Shown here: positions 20,828-27,903 of the stretch, in pieces
How positions within the stretch are numbered: the first letter of the stretch is position 1
Layout of the letters: each line of letters opens with the position of its first letter
NCBI GenBank assembly: GCA_002711415.1
Contig: PARI01000011.1
Coordinates: forward strand, 71,859-135,858
Direction: 5' to 3'
DNA: 64,000 nucleotides
DNA from: Phycisphaerae bacterium
Lineage (GTDB): Bacteria; Planctomycetota; Phycisphaerae; Phycisphaerales; SM1A02
Notes under the pieces: generated by a model
Databases searched by the model: none
What the model was told of the DNA's origin: nothing
What the model saw: the letters and a program-made list of their open reading frames with translations, nothing else
Program-made: the position numbers and the translations under genes

Positions 20828-20851
20828 AGCGGCTCGTCGCACGGGTACAAT
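20824..20851 (+). promoter_or_regulatory. Sigma-70 promoter of tRNA-Gln
   Basis: TTGAAG (20824-20829) and TACAAT (20846-20851) are separated by 16 bases and lie 11 bases before the mature tRNA 5' end. Both match the housekeeping consensus well. The -35 element overlaps the asd stop codon region, so the tRNA is transcribed on its own even if asd reads through. Confidence 0.75.
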
Positions 20852-20862
20852 GTTCGACAGCC

Positions 20863-20933
20863 TGGGGATTGGTGTAATGGTAGCACGAAGGTTTCTGGTT
20901 CCTTTAGTCCAAGTTCGAGTCTTGGATCCCCAG
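20863..20933 (+). tRNA. tRNA-Gln (anticodon CTG)
   Basis: A 71-base cloverleaf: acceptor TGGGGAT pairs with ATCCCCA, D stem GTG/CAC, anticodon stem AAGGT/TCCTT with loop TTCTGGT (anticodon CTG at 20895-20897), T stem CCAAG/CTTGG with loop TTCGAGT, and discriminator G at 20933. The last pair of the anticodon stem is a U-U mismatch. CCA is not encoded. The anticodon reads the Gln codon CAG, which is frequent in these genes. Confidence 0.95.
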
Positions 20934-20944
20934 TTGGAACACGC

Positions 20945-20972
20945 AAGGGCGGCAGGCAACTGCCGCCTTTTT
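20945..20972 (+). terminator. Intrinsic terminator of tRNA-Gln
   Basis: GGCGGCAG (20948-20955), a GCAA tetraloop and CTGCCGCC (20960-20967) form a perfect 8-bp stem, extended by three A/G-T pairs, followed by five T residues. It is a textbook terminator placed 12 bases after the tRNA and just before the convergent pseudopilin gene. Confidence 0.9.
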
Positions 20973-20984
20973 CATTGCTGTTCA

Positions 20985-21440
20985 TCAGTCGGCGTCGATC
21001 ACCTGAGACATCGGGATGCCCAGATCGTCCGGCGTACCGTGGGTGTGGTCATGACCGAGTGAAAGCAGCATGTACTCGCTGTTTCTGGTGTCGGGACTGT
21101 TGTAGACCCAGGAGTTCCCCCAGATGTCAATGAGATGCTGCTGATCGATGTAAGGGCCATTCCATCGCCCCTGATCGGACACGGGGGTGATCGCACCCGC
21201 GTTCCAGAGTACATCGAGCCCCTCGACCTGCCGGGGCCATCGTCCCATGTCGGTCTGGAACATCTCGAGCTTCTGGTGGATCAGGTCGAGCTGGTCAAGT
21301 GTCGCCAGATGACGCTTGTTGGTGCCGAGCCCGATGTAGACGGCCAACACGATCGCCGCGATCGCGATGACGACTCCCGAGATGACCAGCACCTCTATGA
21401 GGGATGAACCACGCCGATGACAGTGGATGGATCCGATCAT
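20985..21440 (-). CDS. Type II secretion-like pseudopilin (GspG-like)
   Basis: A 151-residue pseudopilin. The N-terminus HRRGSSLIEVLVISGVVIAIAAIV has the prepilin-peptidase site after Gly with Glu at the fifth mature position and the following hydrophobic helix. The body contains GRWPRQVEGLDVL and IWGNSWVYNSPD, resembling the GspG pattern (D-P-W-G-x-x-Y) of type II secretion major pseudopilins. No other secretion genes are adjacent, so it may act with pilins encoded elsewhere; planctomycetes have many dispersed pseudopilins with diverse roles. ATG 21440 follows AAGGG at eight bases and is preferred to ATG 21446. Confidence 0.85.
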   Translation of the reverse strand: MIGSIHCHRRGSSLIEVLVISGVVIAIAAIVLAVYIGLGTNKRHLATLDQLDLIHQKLEMFQTDMGRWPRQVEGLDVLWNAGAITPVSDQGRWNGPYIDQQHLIDIWGNSWVYNSPDTRNSEYMLLSLGHDHTHGTPDDLGIPMSQVIDAD

Positions 21441-21526
21441 GTGCATACCCTTGAAATCACCGAGAACGATGGAACAAGGGTAGTGAATCCACGGGTGGAT
21501 GCATGAGAATGCGGCTGTGGCATGAA

Positions 21527-22255
21527 CTAGAGTCGGCGCGAACGCCTCCGGAGCACAGTTCCCGCCATGGCCATGATCCCCATGACCCCTGGCGATGGAA
21601 CGGTCGAGAATGTGGCGATGACCTGGAACTGCTCGCTGTACCCGGCCTCTCCGAGGTGAAGTAGGAGCAGGTCCGTCGAAGCCATGACCATCGTCGAATC
21701 AATGCCGCCGTCATCCCCGGGATCAGCGACATCATCCGGTGGCAGGGTGAAGCTCACCATCAATCGCCCCAGGTAGCCCAGCGCAACGTGGTTGATCCCG
21801 CCCGGGTACGAGCCACTTGTCGAATCCATCAACGCGACACGCTCCATGAGCGTCTGGCTGGACTCGTCCTGATGATGCTGGTTCGGTCCGATGTACTCGG
21901 CCGTGAACTGGGTGCCCTGCGGAAGCCCGGTGAAATCCAGAAGGTCGACATCGGCCCCGGGGCTCCCGTAGTACTGGTTGACGCCAGTGTCGATGATCGT
22001 GATCGAGACGAGTGAATCAGCATGCACCTCCTGCATGATGGCCCCGATGTCGATGTTGTACCGGGTCCTCTGGTACAGGTAGTCGACCGCGTCGGTCCAC
22101 ACGTGCTGTGCGAAGTCACCCTCGTACTCCATGGTCGGAACCGGGTACGTGTTCCTGAAACTGCCGAGGTCGACCTCGAGGAAATCGGCATCGGCCGAAT
22201 ACGGCACCAGCAGGAGTGCACAGGCGGACAGGACGATCAGTGTGCTCGTTCGCAT
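21527..22255 (-). CDS. Exported protein with PEP-CTERM-like sorting tail
   Basis: A 242-residue secreted protein. It has a signal peptide (MRTSTLIVLSACALLLVPYSADA) and a C-terminal sequence VPSPGVMGIMAMAGTVLRRRSRR: a Pro-rich motif, a hydrophobic segment and an Arg cluster, the layout of PEP-CTERM sorting signals that are cut by exosortase. The central 190 residues (rich in Asp, Tyr and His) match no family I recognise. ATG 22255 follows GGAGA. An exosortase gene is not in the window, but a PEP-CTERM-type polysaccharide deacetylase is, at 38-39 kb. Confidence 0.75.
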   Translation of the reverse strand: MRTSTLIVLSACALLLVPYSADADFLEVDLGSFRNTYPVPTMEYEGDFAQHVWTDAVDYLYQRTRYNIDIGAIMQEVHADSLVSITIIDTGVNQYYGSPGADVDLLDFTGLPQGTQFTAEYIGPNQHHQDESSQTLMERVALMDSTSGSYPGGINHVALGYLGRLMVSFTLPPDDVADPGDDGGIDSTMVMASTDLLLLHLGEAGYSEQFQVIATFSTVPSPGVMGIMAMAGTVLRRRSRRL

Positions 22256-22476
22256 ATTCCATCTCTCCGGTTGACGGTCGAATCCGCGTGGTGCGGGTCC
22301 GGCCAATCCAAGCCTAGACGCGCCTCGAACCCGGGCAAGCAGACGTGAAGGGCCCGGGTTCGACATGTAGGGACTGTCCGGATCAGCCTGCTCATGTCAT
22401 CGACGAGGCCGCTTGGAGGGGCTCTGCCCTCGTGTTATCAGCACCGGGCGTCCCGGGCTGCCGTATGATCGGTCCG

Positions 22477-23391
22477 ATGCGAGTCGTCAGCCTTCTTCCA
22501 TCGGCAACCGAGATCCTCTGCACGATCGGAGGGGCATCGATGCTCGTGGGTCGAAGCCATGAATGCGACCATCCCGAAAGCACCAGGGACGTGCCTGTCC
22601 TGACCCGCCAGAAGACGACCGGCGGCAGCAGCGCGGAGATCGACCTGCAGGTCCGGGATGCCCTGGAATCGGGCTCGTCCCTGTACGAGATCGATGAGGC
22701 ACTGCTCCGAGAACTCGAACCTGATGTCATACTCACCCAGGACATATGCGCGGTCTGCTCGATCGATCTGGTGCAGGTGAAGAGGATCGCATCAGACATG
22801 GAACCGCCCCCACGGATTCTCAGCCTTGATCCATCGACGATCTGGGACGTCTTCGACGACATCCTGGCCGTGGGCGCCCTCGTCGGACTTCACAAGGAGG
22901 CGGAGGCCGCGATGGTGCGGCTGCGCGAGGGATACTGGACCGCGATCGATCACGTGAATCCATATCAGGCGATGGGTGAAGTGGCTTTCCTGGAGTGGAT
23001 CGATCCACTGTTCGTCGCGGGTCACTGGACGCCGGGGATGATCACAGCCGCTGGTGGCACCTGCAGCCTCGGCGTCGAGGGACAGCCGTCGGTGACCATC
23101 ACGCAGCAGCAGTTGATCGACGCGGCGCCCGAACGCATCATCATCTGCCCGTGTGGGATGGACATCGGCCAGGCACGGGGTGAAGTCGAACACCTCGCCG
23201 ACCAGGATTGGTTCCGAGCCCTTCCAGCCATGAGCAGGTCCGACGCCGTCATGCTCGTCGATGGCAACCAGATGTTCAGTCGCCCCGGACCACGGCTCGT
23301 TGACGCCTTCAGGTGGCTGGTCGGCTGGATCAACGACCGTTCGGAACTGGTCCCTGATGGCTTTCCTGCAGAGCCACTGAAGCTTGGTTGA
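22477..23391 (+). CDS. BtuF-like cobalamin-binding protein without signal peptide
   Basis: A 304-residue periplasmic-binding-fold protein of the cluster that includes vitamin B12 and haem-binding proteins (BtuF/FepB-like). The N-terminus RVVSLLPSATEILCTIG and the block LRELEPDVILTQDICAVC are typical of the cobalamin-binding subfamily, as are the internal GWINDRS and CPCGMDIGQ segments. No signal peptide is visible from the ATG at 22477, nor from an upstream ATG at 22465, so it may be cytoplasmic; such leaderless members are common in this subfamily. No transporter genes or cobalamin riboswitch are adjacent. A strong terminator follows. Confidence 0.85.
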   Translation: MRVVSLLPSATEILCTIGGASMLVGRSHECDHPESTRDVPVLTRQKTTGGSSAEIDLQVRDALESGSSLYEIDEALLRELEPDVILTQDICAVCSIDLVQVKRIASDMEPPPRILSLDPSTIWDVFDDILAVGALVGLHKEAEAAMVRLREGYWTAIDHVNPYQAMGEVAFLEWIDPLFVAGHWTPGMITAAGGTCSLGVEGQPSVTITQQQLIDAAPERIIICPCGMDIGQARGEVEHLADQDWFRALPAMSRSDAVMLVDGNQMFSRPGPRLVDAFRWLVGWINDRSELVPDGFPAEPLKLG

Positions 23392-23400
23392 CCCGGTCGC

Positions 23401-23431
23401 GGCAGTCCGGGTGCCCCGGACTGCCCTTCTT
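23401..23431 (+). terminator. Terminator after the BtuF-like gene
   Basis: GGCAGTCCGGG (23401-23411) is the exact complement of CCCGGACTGCC (23415-23425) with a three-base loop, followed by CTTCTT. The hairpin lies ten bases after the stop codon. Confidence 0.75.
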
Positions 23432-23571
23432 GCAGTCATGGTCTACCGGAAAGGGCCCTAGAACGCATTCAGGGGGGTGGTTCCTGGCGCGGGAATTGCA
23501 TCAGTACAGTGTCATGAATCCAGGCCGGAGATGGCCGGACGGATGGCGACAGGAAACGAGGTACACCCACG

Positions 23572-26208
23572 ATGAGAATGGACAGATTCACGACCCTGGC
23601 CCAGGGAGTTCTTTCGGCAGCACAGGAGATGGCCGGCAACTCAGGTCATCCGGAGCTGTCACCACTGCACATGCTCGCGGCGATGCTGGAGGAGCCCAGT
23701 GGGGTCACAGGTTCGATCCTGGCCAAGAGCGGGATCAACGACGGCCAGCTCAAGCAGGTCATCGAATCGGAACTCTCAAGGCTGCCGAGCGTGACCGGTA
23801 CCCAGCCGGGAACCGGCTCGGAATCGATGCAGGTCCTCAACGACGCCCAGCGGTTTGCGAAGGAACTCGGAGATGCATACATCTCCACCGAGCACCTGCT
23901 CCTGGCACTTGCGGACGTGAAGAGCGCGGCTCGAGAGGCCCTCTCGGTCGTCGGCGCGGACAAGAACGGGCTCATGGACGCGATCAAGCAGATTCGCAAG
24001 GCATCCGGTGTCGAGAACGTGAATGATCCTGATGCCGAGAGCAACCTGGAGGCGCTCAACAAGTACGGGATCGACCTCAACGAGCGGGCGCTGTCCGGCA
24101 AACTCGATCCCGTGATCGGACGGGACGAGGAGATCCGGCGCTGCATGCAGGTCCTCAGCAGGCGGACCAAGAACAACCCGGTGCTGATCGGCGAACCCGG
24201 TGTCGGCAAGACGGCGATCGCCGAGGGGCTTGCGCTGCGAATCGTCAATGGCGACTGCCCCGACTCGATGCGGGATGCAAGGATCATCGCCCTGGACGTC
24301 GGCCAGTTGCTGGCAGGCGCAAAGTTCCGGGGAGAATTCGAGGAGCGCCTCAAGGCGGTCCTCAGGGAGGTTGGTGCAAGCGATGGTCGGATCATCCTGT
24401 TCATCGACGAGCTTCATACGATCGTCGGCGCCGGGGCGGCCGAAGGCGCGGTCTCCGCAGGCAACCTCCTGAAGCCGGCACTGGCCAGAGGTGAGCTTCG
24501 CTGCATCGGTGCGACCACGCTCGACGAGTACAGGGTGCACATCGAGAAGGATCCGGCTTTCGAGCGGCGCTTCCAGCCCGTTTACGTCGGCGAACCGACA
24601 CTGGAGGACACCATCGCGATCCTGCGAGGACTCAAGCAGCGGTACGAGGTCCACCACGGCGTGCGGATCCAGGACGCTGCGCTGATCACCGCGGCCAACC
24701 TCAGTCACCGCTACATCGCCGATCGATTCCTGCCGGACAAGGCGATCGACCTGCTCGACGAAGCCGCATCGAAGCTCCGCATCGAGAACGACTCGATGCC
24801 GGCGCTGCTGGACGAGGCTCGCAGGCGCATCATGCAGCTCGAGATCGAACGTGAGGCCCTGAAGCTCGAGAGTGACAAGGACAGCAAGAAGCGAGTCGAC
24901 GCGATCGCGGAGGAACTCGCCGAGCTCCAGGAGTCCAACAACGGATTGACCGCCCAATGGGAGGTTGAGAAGCAGGAACTCGACCAGATCATGGACGCCA
25001 AGAGCCAGATCGACCAGAAGGAGATCGAGCTGGAACAGGCCGAGCGCCGGGGAGACCTCGAGACGGCGGCACGGATCAAGTACGGCGATCTGAAGCAGTT
25101 GGAGGAGCAGTTGGAGCAGGCCGAGAAGGCACTGCACGAGAGGCAGGTCTCCGGAACCGCGCTGATCAAGGAGGAGGTTGATCCCGAGCAGATCGCGGAG
25201 GTCGTCGGCAAGTGGACGGGGATCCCCGTCTCGAAGCTGATCGAGTCCGAGCGAGAGAAGCTGCTCCAGATGGAGAGTCACCTGAAGGATCGGGTCGTCG
25301 GGCAGCCGGAAGCAGTCACCGCGGTCGCCGAGGCGGTCAGGCGATCCAGGGCCGGGCTCGGGTAAGCCCACCGGCCGATCGGTTCATTCATGTTCCTCGG
25401 ACCGACCGGTGTCGGGAAGACCGAGCTGTGCAAGGCCCTTGCACAGTTCCTCTTCGACACGGAGGACGCCATGGTCCGCATTGACATGAGCGAGTACATG
25501 GAACAACACGCGGTCGCGAGGCTCATCGGAGCCCCTCCCGGGTACGTCGGATACGAGGAGGGCGGCAGGCTCACCGAGGCCGTCCGCCGTCGGCCGTACT
25601 GCGTCATCCTGTTCGACGAGATGGAGAAGGCACACCCGGACGTCTCCAACGTGCTGCTGCAGGTTCTCGATGACGGCCGCCTCACCGACGGGCAGGGACG
25701 CAAGGTCGACTTCTCCAACACGATCATCGTGCTCACGAGCAACATCGGGTCACAGGCAATCCTCGAGATGACCGAATCCGGTGCGATCGATGCGGAGATC
25801 GAGGCTCACGTGCGGGAACTCCTGAAGAAGTCGCTGAGACCCGAGCTGCTCAACCGGATCGACGAGACGGTGATCTTCCACCAACTGGACAAGAAGGATC
25901 TTGCGGGCATCGTCGACATCCAGGTCGAAAACCTCAGAAAGCGCCTGGCGCAGAGGGAGATCGTCCTGGAGATCACGCCCGCGGCATCCGAAGCCCTGGC
26001 TGCAGAGGGATACGATCCGCAGTTCGGGGCACGCCCACTCAAGAGGGTGATCCAGCACCGGATCGAGAACCCACTGGCGACGGAGATCCTCTCCGGAGCC
26101 TTCAATTCCGGTGACCGGATCAAGGTCGACTACGAAGGCAAGTCCTTCCTGTTCCAGAAGCAAGATCCCGTCCCGGAAGTGGTCGAGGCCGAGCTGATCG
26201 AGGAGTAG
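23572..26208 (+). pseudogene. clpB: ClpB disaggregase gene interrupted by an in-frame TAA codon
   Basis: The AAA+ chaperone that, with DnaK, dissolves protein aggregates. Read through one stop codon, the product is 878 codons, the normal ClpB length: Clp N-domain (about 1-150), first ATPase domain with GEPGVGKT near residue 207 and [10 protein letters not shown], the coiled-coil middle domain (about 400-525), second ATPase domain with GPTGVGKT near 610, [13 protein letters not shown] and LTSNIGS, and the ClpB C-terminal domain. Codon 598 (25363-25365) is TAA, in [20 protein letters not shown], twelve codons before the second Walker A motif; the frame is the same on both sides, so this is a nonsense codon and not a frameshift. 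The rest is intact, suggesting a recent mutation, an assembly error or recoding. An ATG at 25390 opens the distal frame but lacks a ribosome binding site. Confidence 0.92.
25363..25365 (+). other. In-frame TAA at clpB codon 598
   Basis: The codon is flanked by GGG before and GCC after. A single base change to GAA, AAA or CAA would give Glu, Lys or Gln, all acceptable in the variable linker between AGL and RPIGSF. I see no hairpin or shift-prone run characteristic of programmed recoding next to it. It is the only TAA in or at the end of any gene I can identify here. Confidence 0.85.
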
Positions 26209-26302
26209 GTCCAGGCACGTCCCCAGACCCCTGCAGGGGGCGTAATGCGGGAATCGTAGATTTTTCGGGAACACGATCGAGCAAGCCTGTATAACCGCGT
26301 AC

Positions 26303-26330
26303 TTGCATGTGAACCGAGATTCACACGCAA
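26303..26330 (+). promoter_or_regulatory. 5' leader hairpin before the secreted protein at 26344
   Basis: TTGC-A-TGTGAA, loop CCGAGA, TTCACA-C-GCAA: ten base pairs with one A-C mismatch. It lies downstream of a TATAAC box (26290-26295) and ends exactly at the AAGGGGG ribosome binding site. As DNA it is also a near-perfect inverted repeat that could bind a dimeric regulator. Which of the two it is cannot be decided from sequence. Confidence 0.45.
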
Positions 26331-26343
26331 GGGGGTACTCACA

Positions 26344-27279
26344 ATGCACTGGAACACGACACGGAATGCAGGCATGGCATCGCTCGTGGCCATATCGGCC
26401 TGGAGTGGCTTCTCCGCAGACGTCAACGCCGATGCCCAGGACGTCTTGGCACACGGTCGACCCGTGGTCGCCAATGACGGAGCGACTGATTTCACGGGGC
26501 ACGTCGTCGACCTGTACGTCGTGCTTGATCATCCGGATGATCGAATCCTGGCCTTCGCCAGCATGATCGATGTGAACCTGGGAACCAACTACTACCAGAG
26601 CTCCACTGGAGCAGGGTGGCTTCCCAGCAACGATCGAAGCGAACAGACCGAGGCTCGAACGTATGCTGATTCCTTCGTCACGATCGGTGGAACAGCCAAC
26701 TCCGGCGCAACACCGGTCCAGCCATCCTTCAACCAGACGGAACTGGATCCGGGATTCGGTGGAAACGGTGCGGCCGGCCCGGAGTACATGGGTGGATGGT
26801 ACGTCCCGGGATCCGAGTTGACCCAGGGAACTGCACAGGAACAACCCGGTATCGGCGGGCAACTGGCTGTGATGGTCGGCCGATTCGCCATCGAGGGTGA
26901 CGAGTACTTCTCGATGGCGGAGACTCCTGTGCTTGTCGTCTGGGTGGATGGCGAGAATGGCAGCGTCAACGGTACGCAGATCGATGTGCGAGAGTACATC
27001 ATCGATGACTGCAACCAGAACGGGATCGACGACGCGAACGATCTCTTCTACGGATTCGATGTCGACGGCAATGGTGACGGGATCCTCGACGGTTGCCTGC
27101 CGACCGATCTGGACGGCAACGGAACGGTTGATGGCGCGGATCTGGCGATGTTCCTGGCCCGATGGGGCACCGATGACCAGTCGGCCGACTTCAACAATGA
27201 CGGCCTGATCGACGGATTGGATCTCGCCCTGCTGCTGGCAGCCTGGAGCATCGACCGCGACGAGCCCGGAGGGGGTTGA
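26344..27279 (+). CDS. Secreted protein with C-terminal dockerin-like EF-hand pair
   Basis: A 311-residue exported protein. A signal peptide (about 1-30, ending near ADVNADA) precedes a roughly 210-residue domain I do not recognise, then two Asp-rich calcium loops: DLDGNGTVDGADLAMFLARWG and, about 25 residues later, DFNNDGLIDGLDLALLLAAW. These resemble type I dockerin repeats, but cohesin partners are absent here and such repeats are widespread in planctomycete exported proteins. An extra Asp-rich segment (DCNQNGIDDANDLFYGFDVDGNGDGILDGC) just before resembles a thrombospondin type 3-like loop. ATG 26344 follows AAGGGGG at ten bases, and a strong terminator follows the gene, so it is monocistronic. 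Confidence 0.85.
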   Translation: MHWNTTRNAGMASLVAISAWSGFSADVNADAQDVLAHGRPVVANDGATDFTGHVVDLYVVLDHPDDRILAFASMIDVNLGTNYYQSSTGAGWLPSNDRSEQTEARTYADSFVTIGGTANSGATPVQPSFNQTELDPGFGGNGAAGPEYMGGWYVPGSELTQGTAQEQPGIGGQLAVMVGRFAIEGDEYFSMAETPVLVVWVDGENGSVNGTQIDVREYIIDDCNQNGIDDANDLFYGFDVDGNGDGILDGCLPTDLDGNGTVDGADLAMFLARWGTDDQSADFNNDGLIDGLDLALLLAAWSIDRDEPGGG

Positions 27280-27297
27280 GGGGTCGAAGAGATGAAC

Positions 27298-27328
27298 AAG
27301 GCACCCGGATCATGTCCGGGTGCTTTTT
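27298..27328 (+). terminator. Intrinsic terminator after the gene at 26344
   Basis: GCACCCGGA (27301-27309), loop TCATG, TCCGGGTGC (27315-27323) and five T residues form a textbook terminator. It also stands between this gene and the convergent GAF-domain gene. Confidence 0.92.
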
Positions 27329-27361
27329 CATGGACACATGTTCGAGTGATCGTGATGAATT

Positions 27362-27814
27362 TCAGGGCCGTGCCAGGGGAGCGATCAACCGTCCGCAATC
27401 GATCAGCAGAACGGTCTCCTGAGGCGTGAACTCACGCTCGTTCCGATTGGCGATCCCGAGTGCTCCCACGACCGAGTGCCCATCGAACATCGGGACGACG
27501 ATGGCGCCCTCCAGACCCGTCTGCCTGGCGCCGGGACGAACAGCCTCGCTGTCGTCCTCCTGGATGTTGCAGGACGTCACGGGTCCCCTGCTGTTGACGG
27601 CTTCGCCGGCCATCCCTCGCCCGGCAGGAATTGTCCTGATGATCTCCAGCACGTGCTCGGGAATCCCATCGCTTGCTGCAAGCAGGTGCAGGTCCCCGTC
27701 ATCCCCGACGCGGTGGATCGTTCCACTGTCTGCCTTGAACTCGGCAATCACCAGGGCGAGTGCTGTCGCTGGATCCTGCTGGTTTGAAAGTTGTTCCTGG
27801 ATGCTCATGATCAA
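27362..27814 (-). CDS. GAF-domain protein
   Basis: A 150-residue protein consisting of one GAF domain: an N-terminal helix, then SGTIHRVGDDGDLHLLAASDG, RGMAGEAVNSRGPVTSCNIQ and LEGAIVVPMFDGHSVVGALGIANRNEREFT, the typical alternating strands with a final strand and helix. GAF domains bind small ligands such as cyclic nucleotides, haem or sulfoxides. No output domain is fused, so it may be a stand-alone sensor or a free methionine sulfoxide reductase-like protein; only two Cys are present (in SCNIQ and LIDCGR), not the three-Cys pattern of that enzyme. ATG 27814 or 27808. Confidence 0.85.
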   Translation of the reverse strand: MIMSIQEQLSNQQDPATALALVIAEFKADSGTIHRVGDDGDLHLLAASDGIPEHVLEIIRTIPAGRGMAGEAVNSRGPVTSCNIQEDDSEAVRPGARQTGLEGAIVVPMFDGHSVVGALGIANRNEREFTPQETVLLIDCGRLIAPLARP

Positions 27815-27903
27815 GGCAATATAGGTTGGACGTCCGATGCAGTCGAGCGTTCAGATCGATGCGCTCATCTGCTAGGATCGAACCACCTGCATATACGAGC
27901 GAG

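Noticed and set aside
25363..25365. Reassignment of TAA to a sense codon
   Set aside because: Both TGA and TAG serve as stops here, so both release factors must be active and both read TAA. No other gene contains an in-frame TAA.
23776..25371. 531-codon minus-strand frame
   Set aside because: It is the antisense of clpB.
25340..25395. Compensating frameshifts in clpB hiding AGLGKPTRPIGSF
   Set aside because: This needs one inserted G and one missing C within 16 bases. A single substitution explains the stop more simply, and the frame is the same on both sides.
26308..26325. CRP/FNR-type operator TGTGA...TCACA
   Set aside because: The half-site spacing is eight bases instead of six, and it lies downstream of the -10 box; an RNA hairpin is at least as likely.
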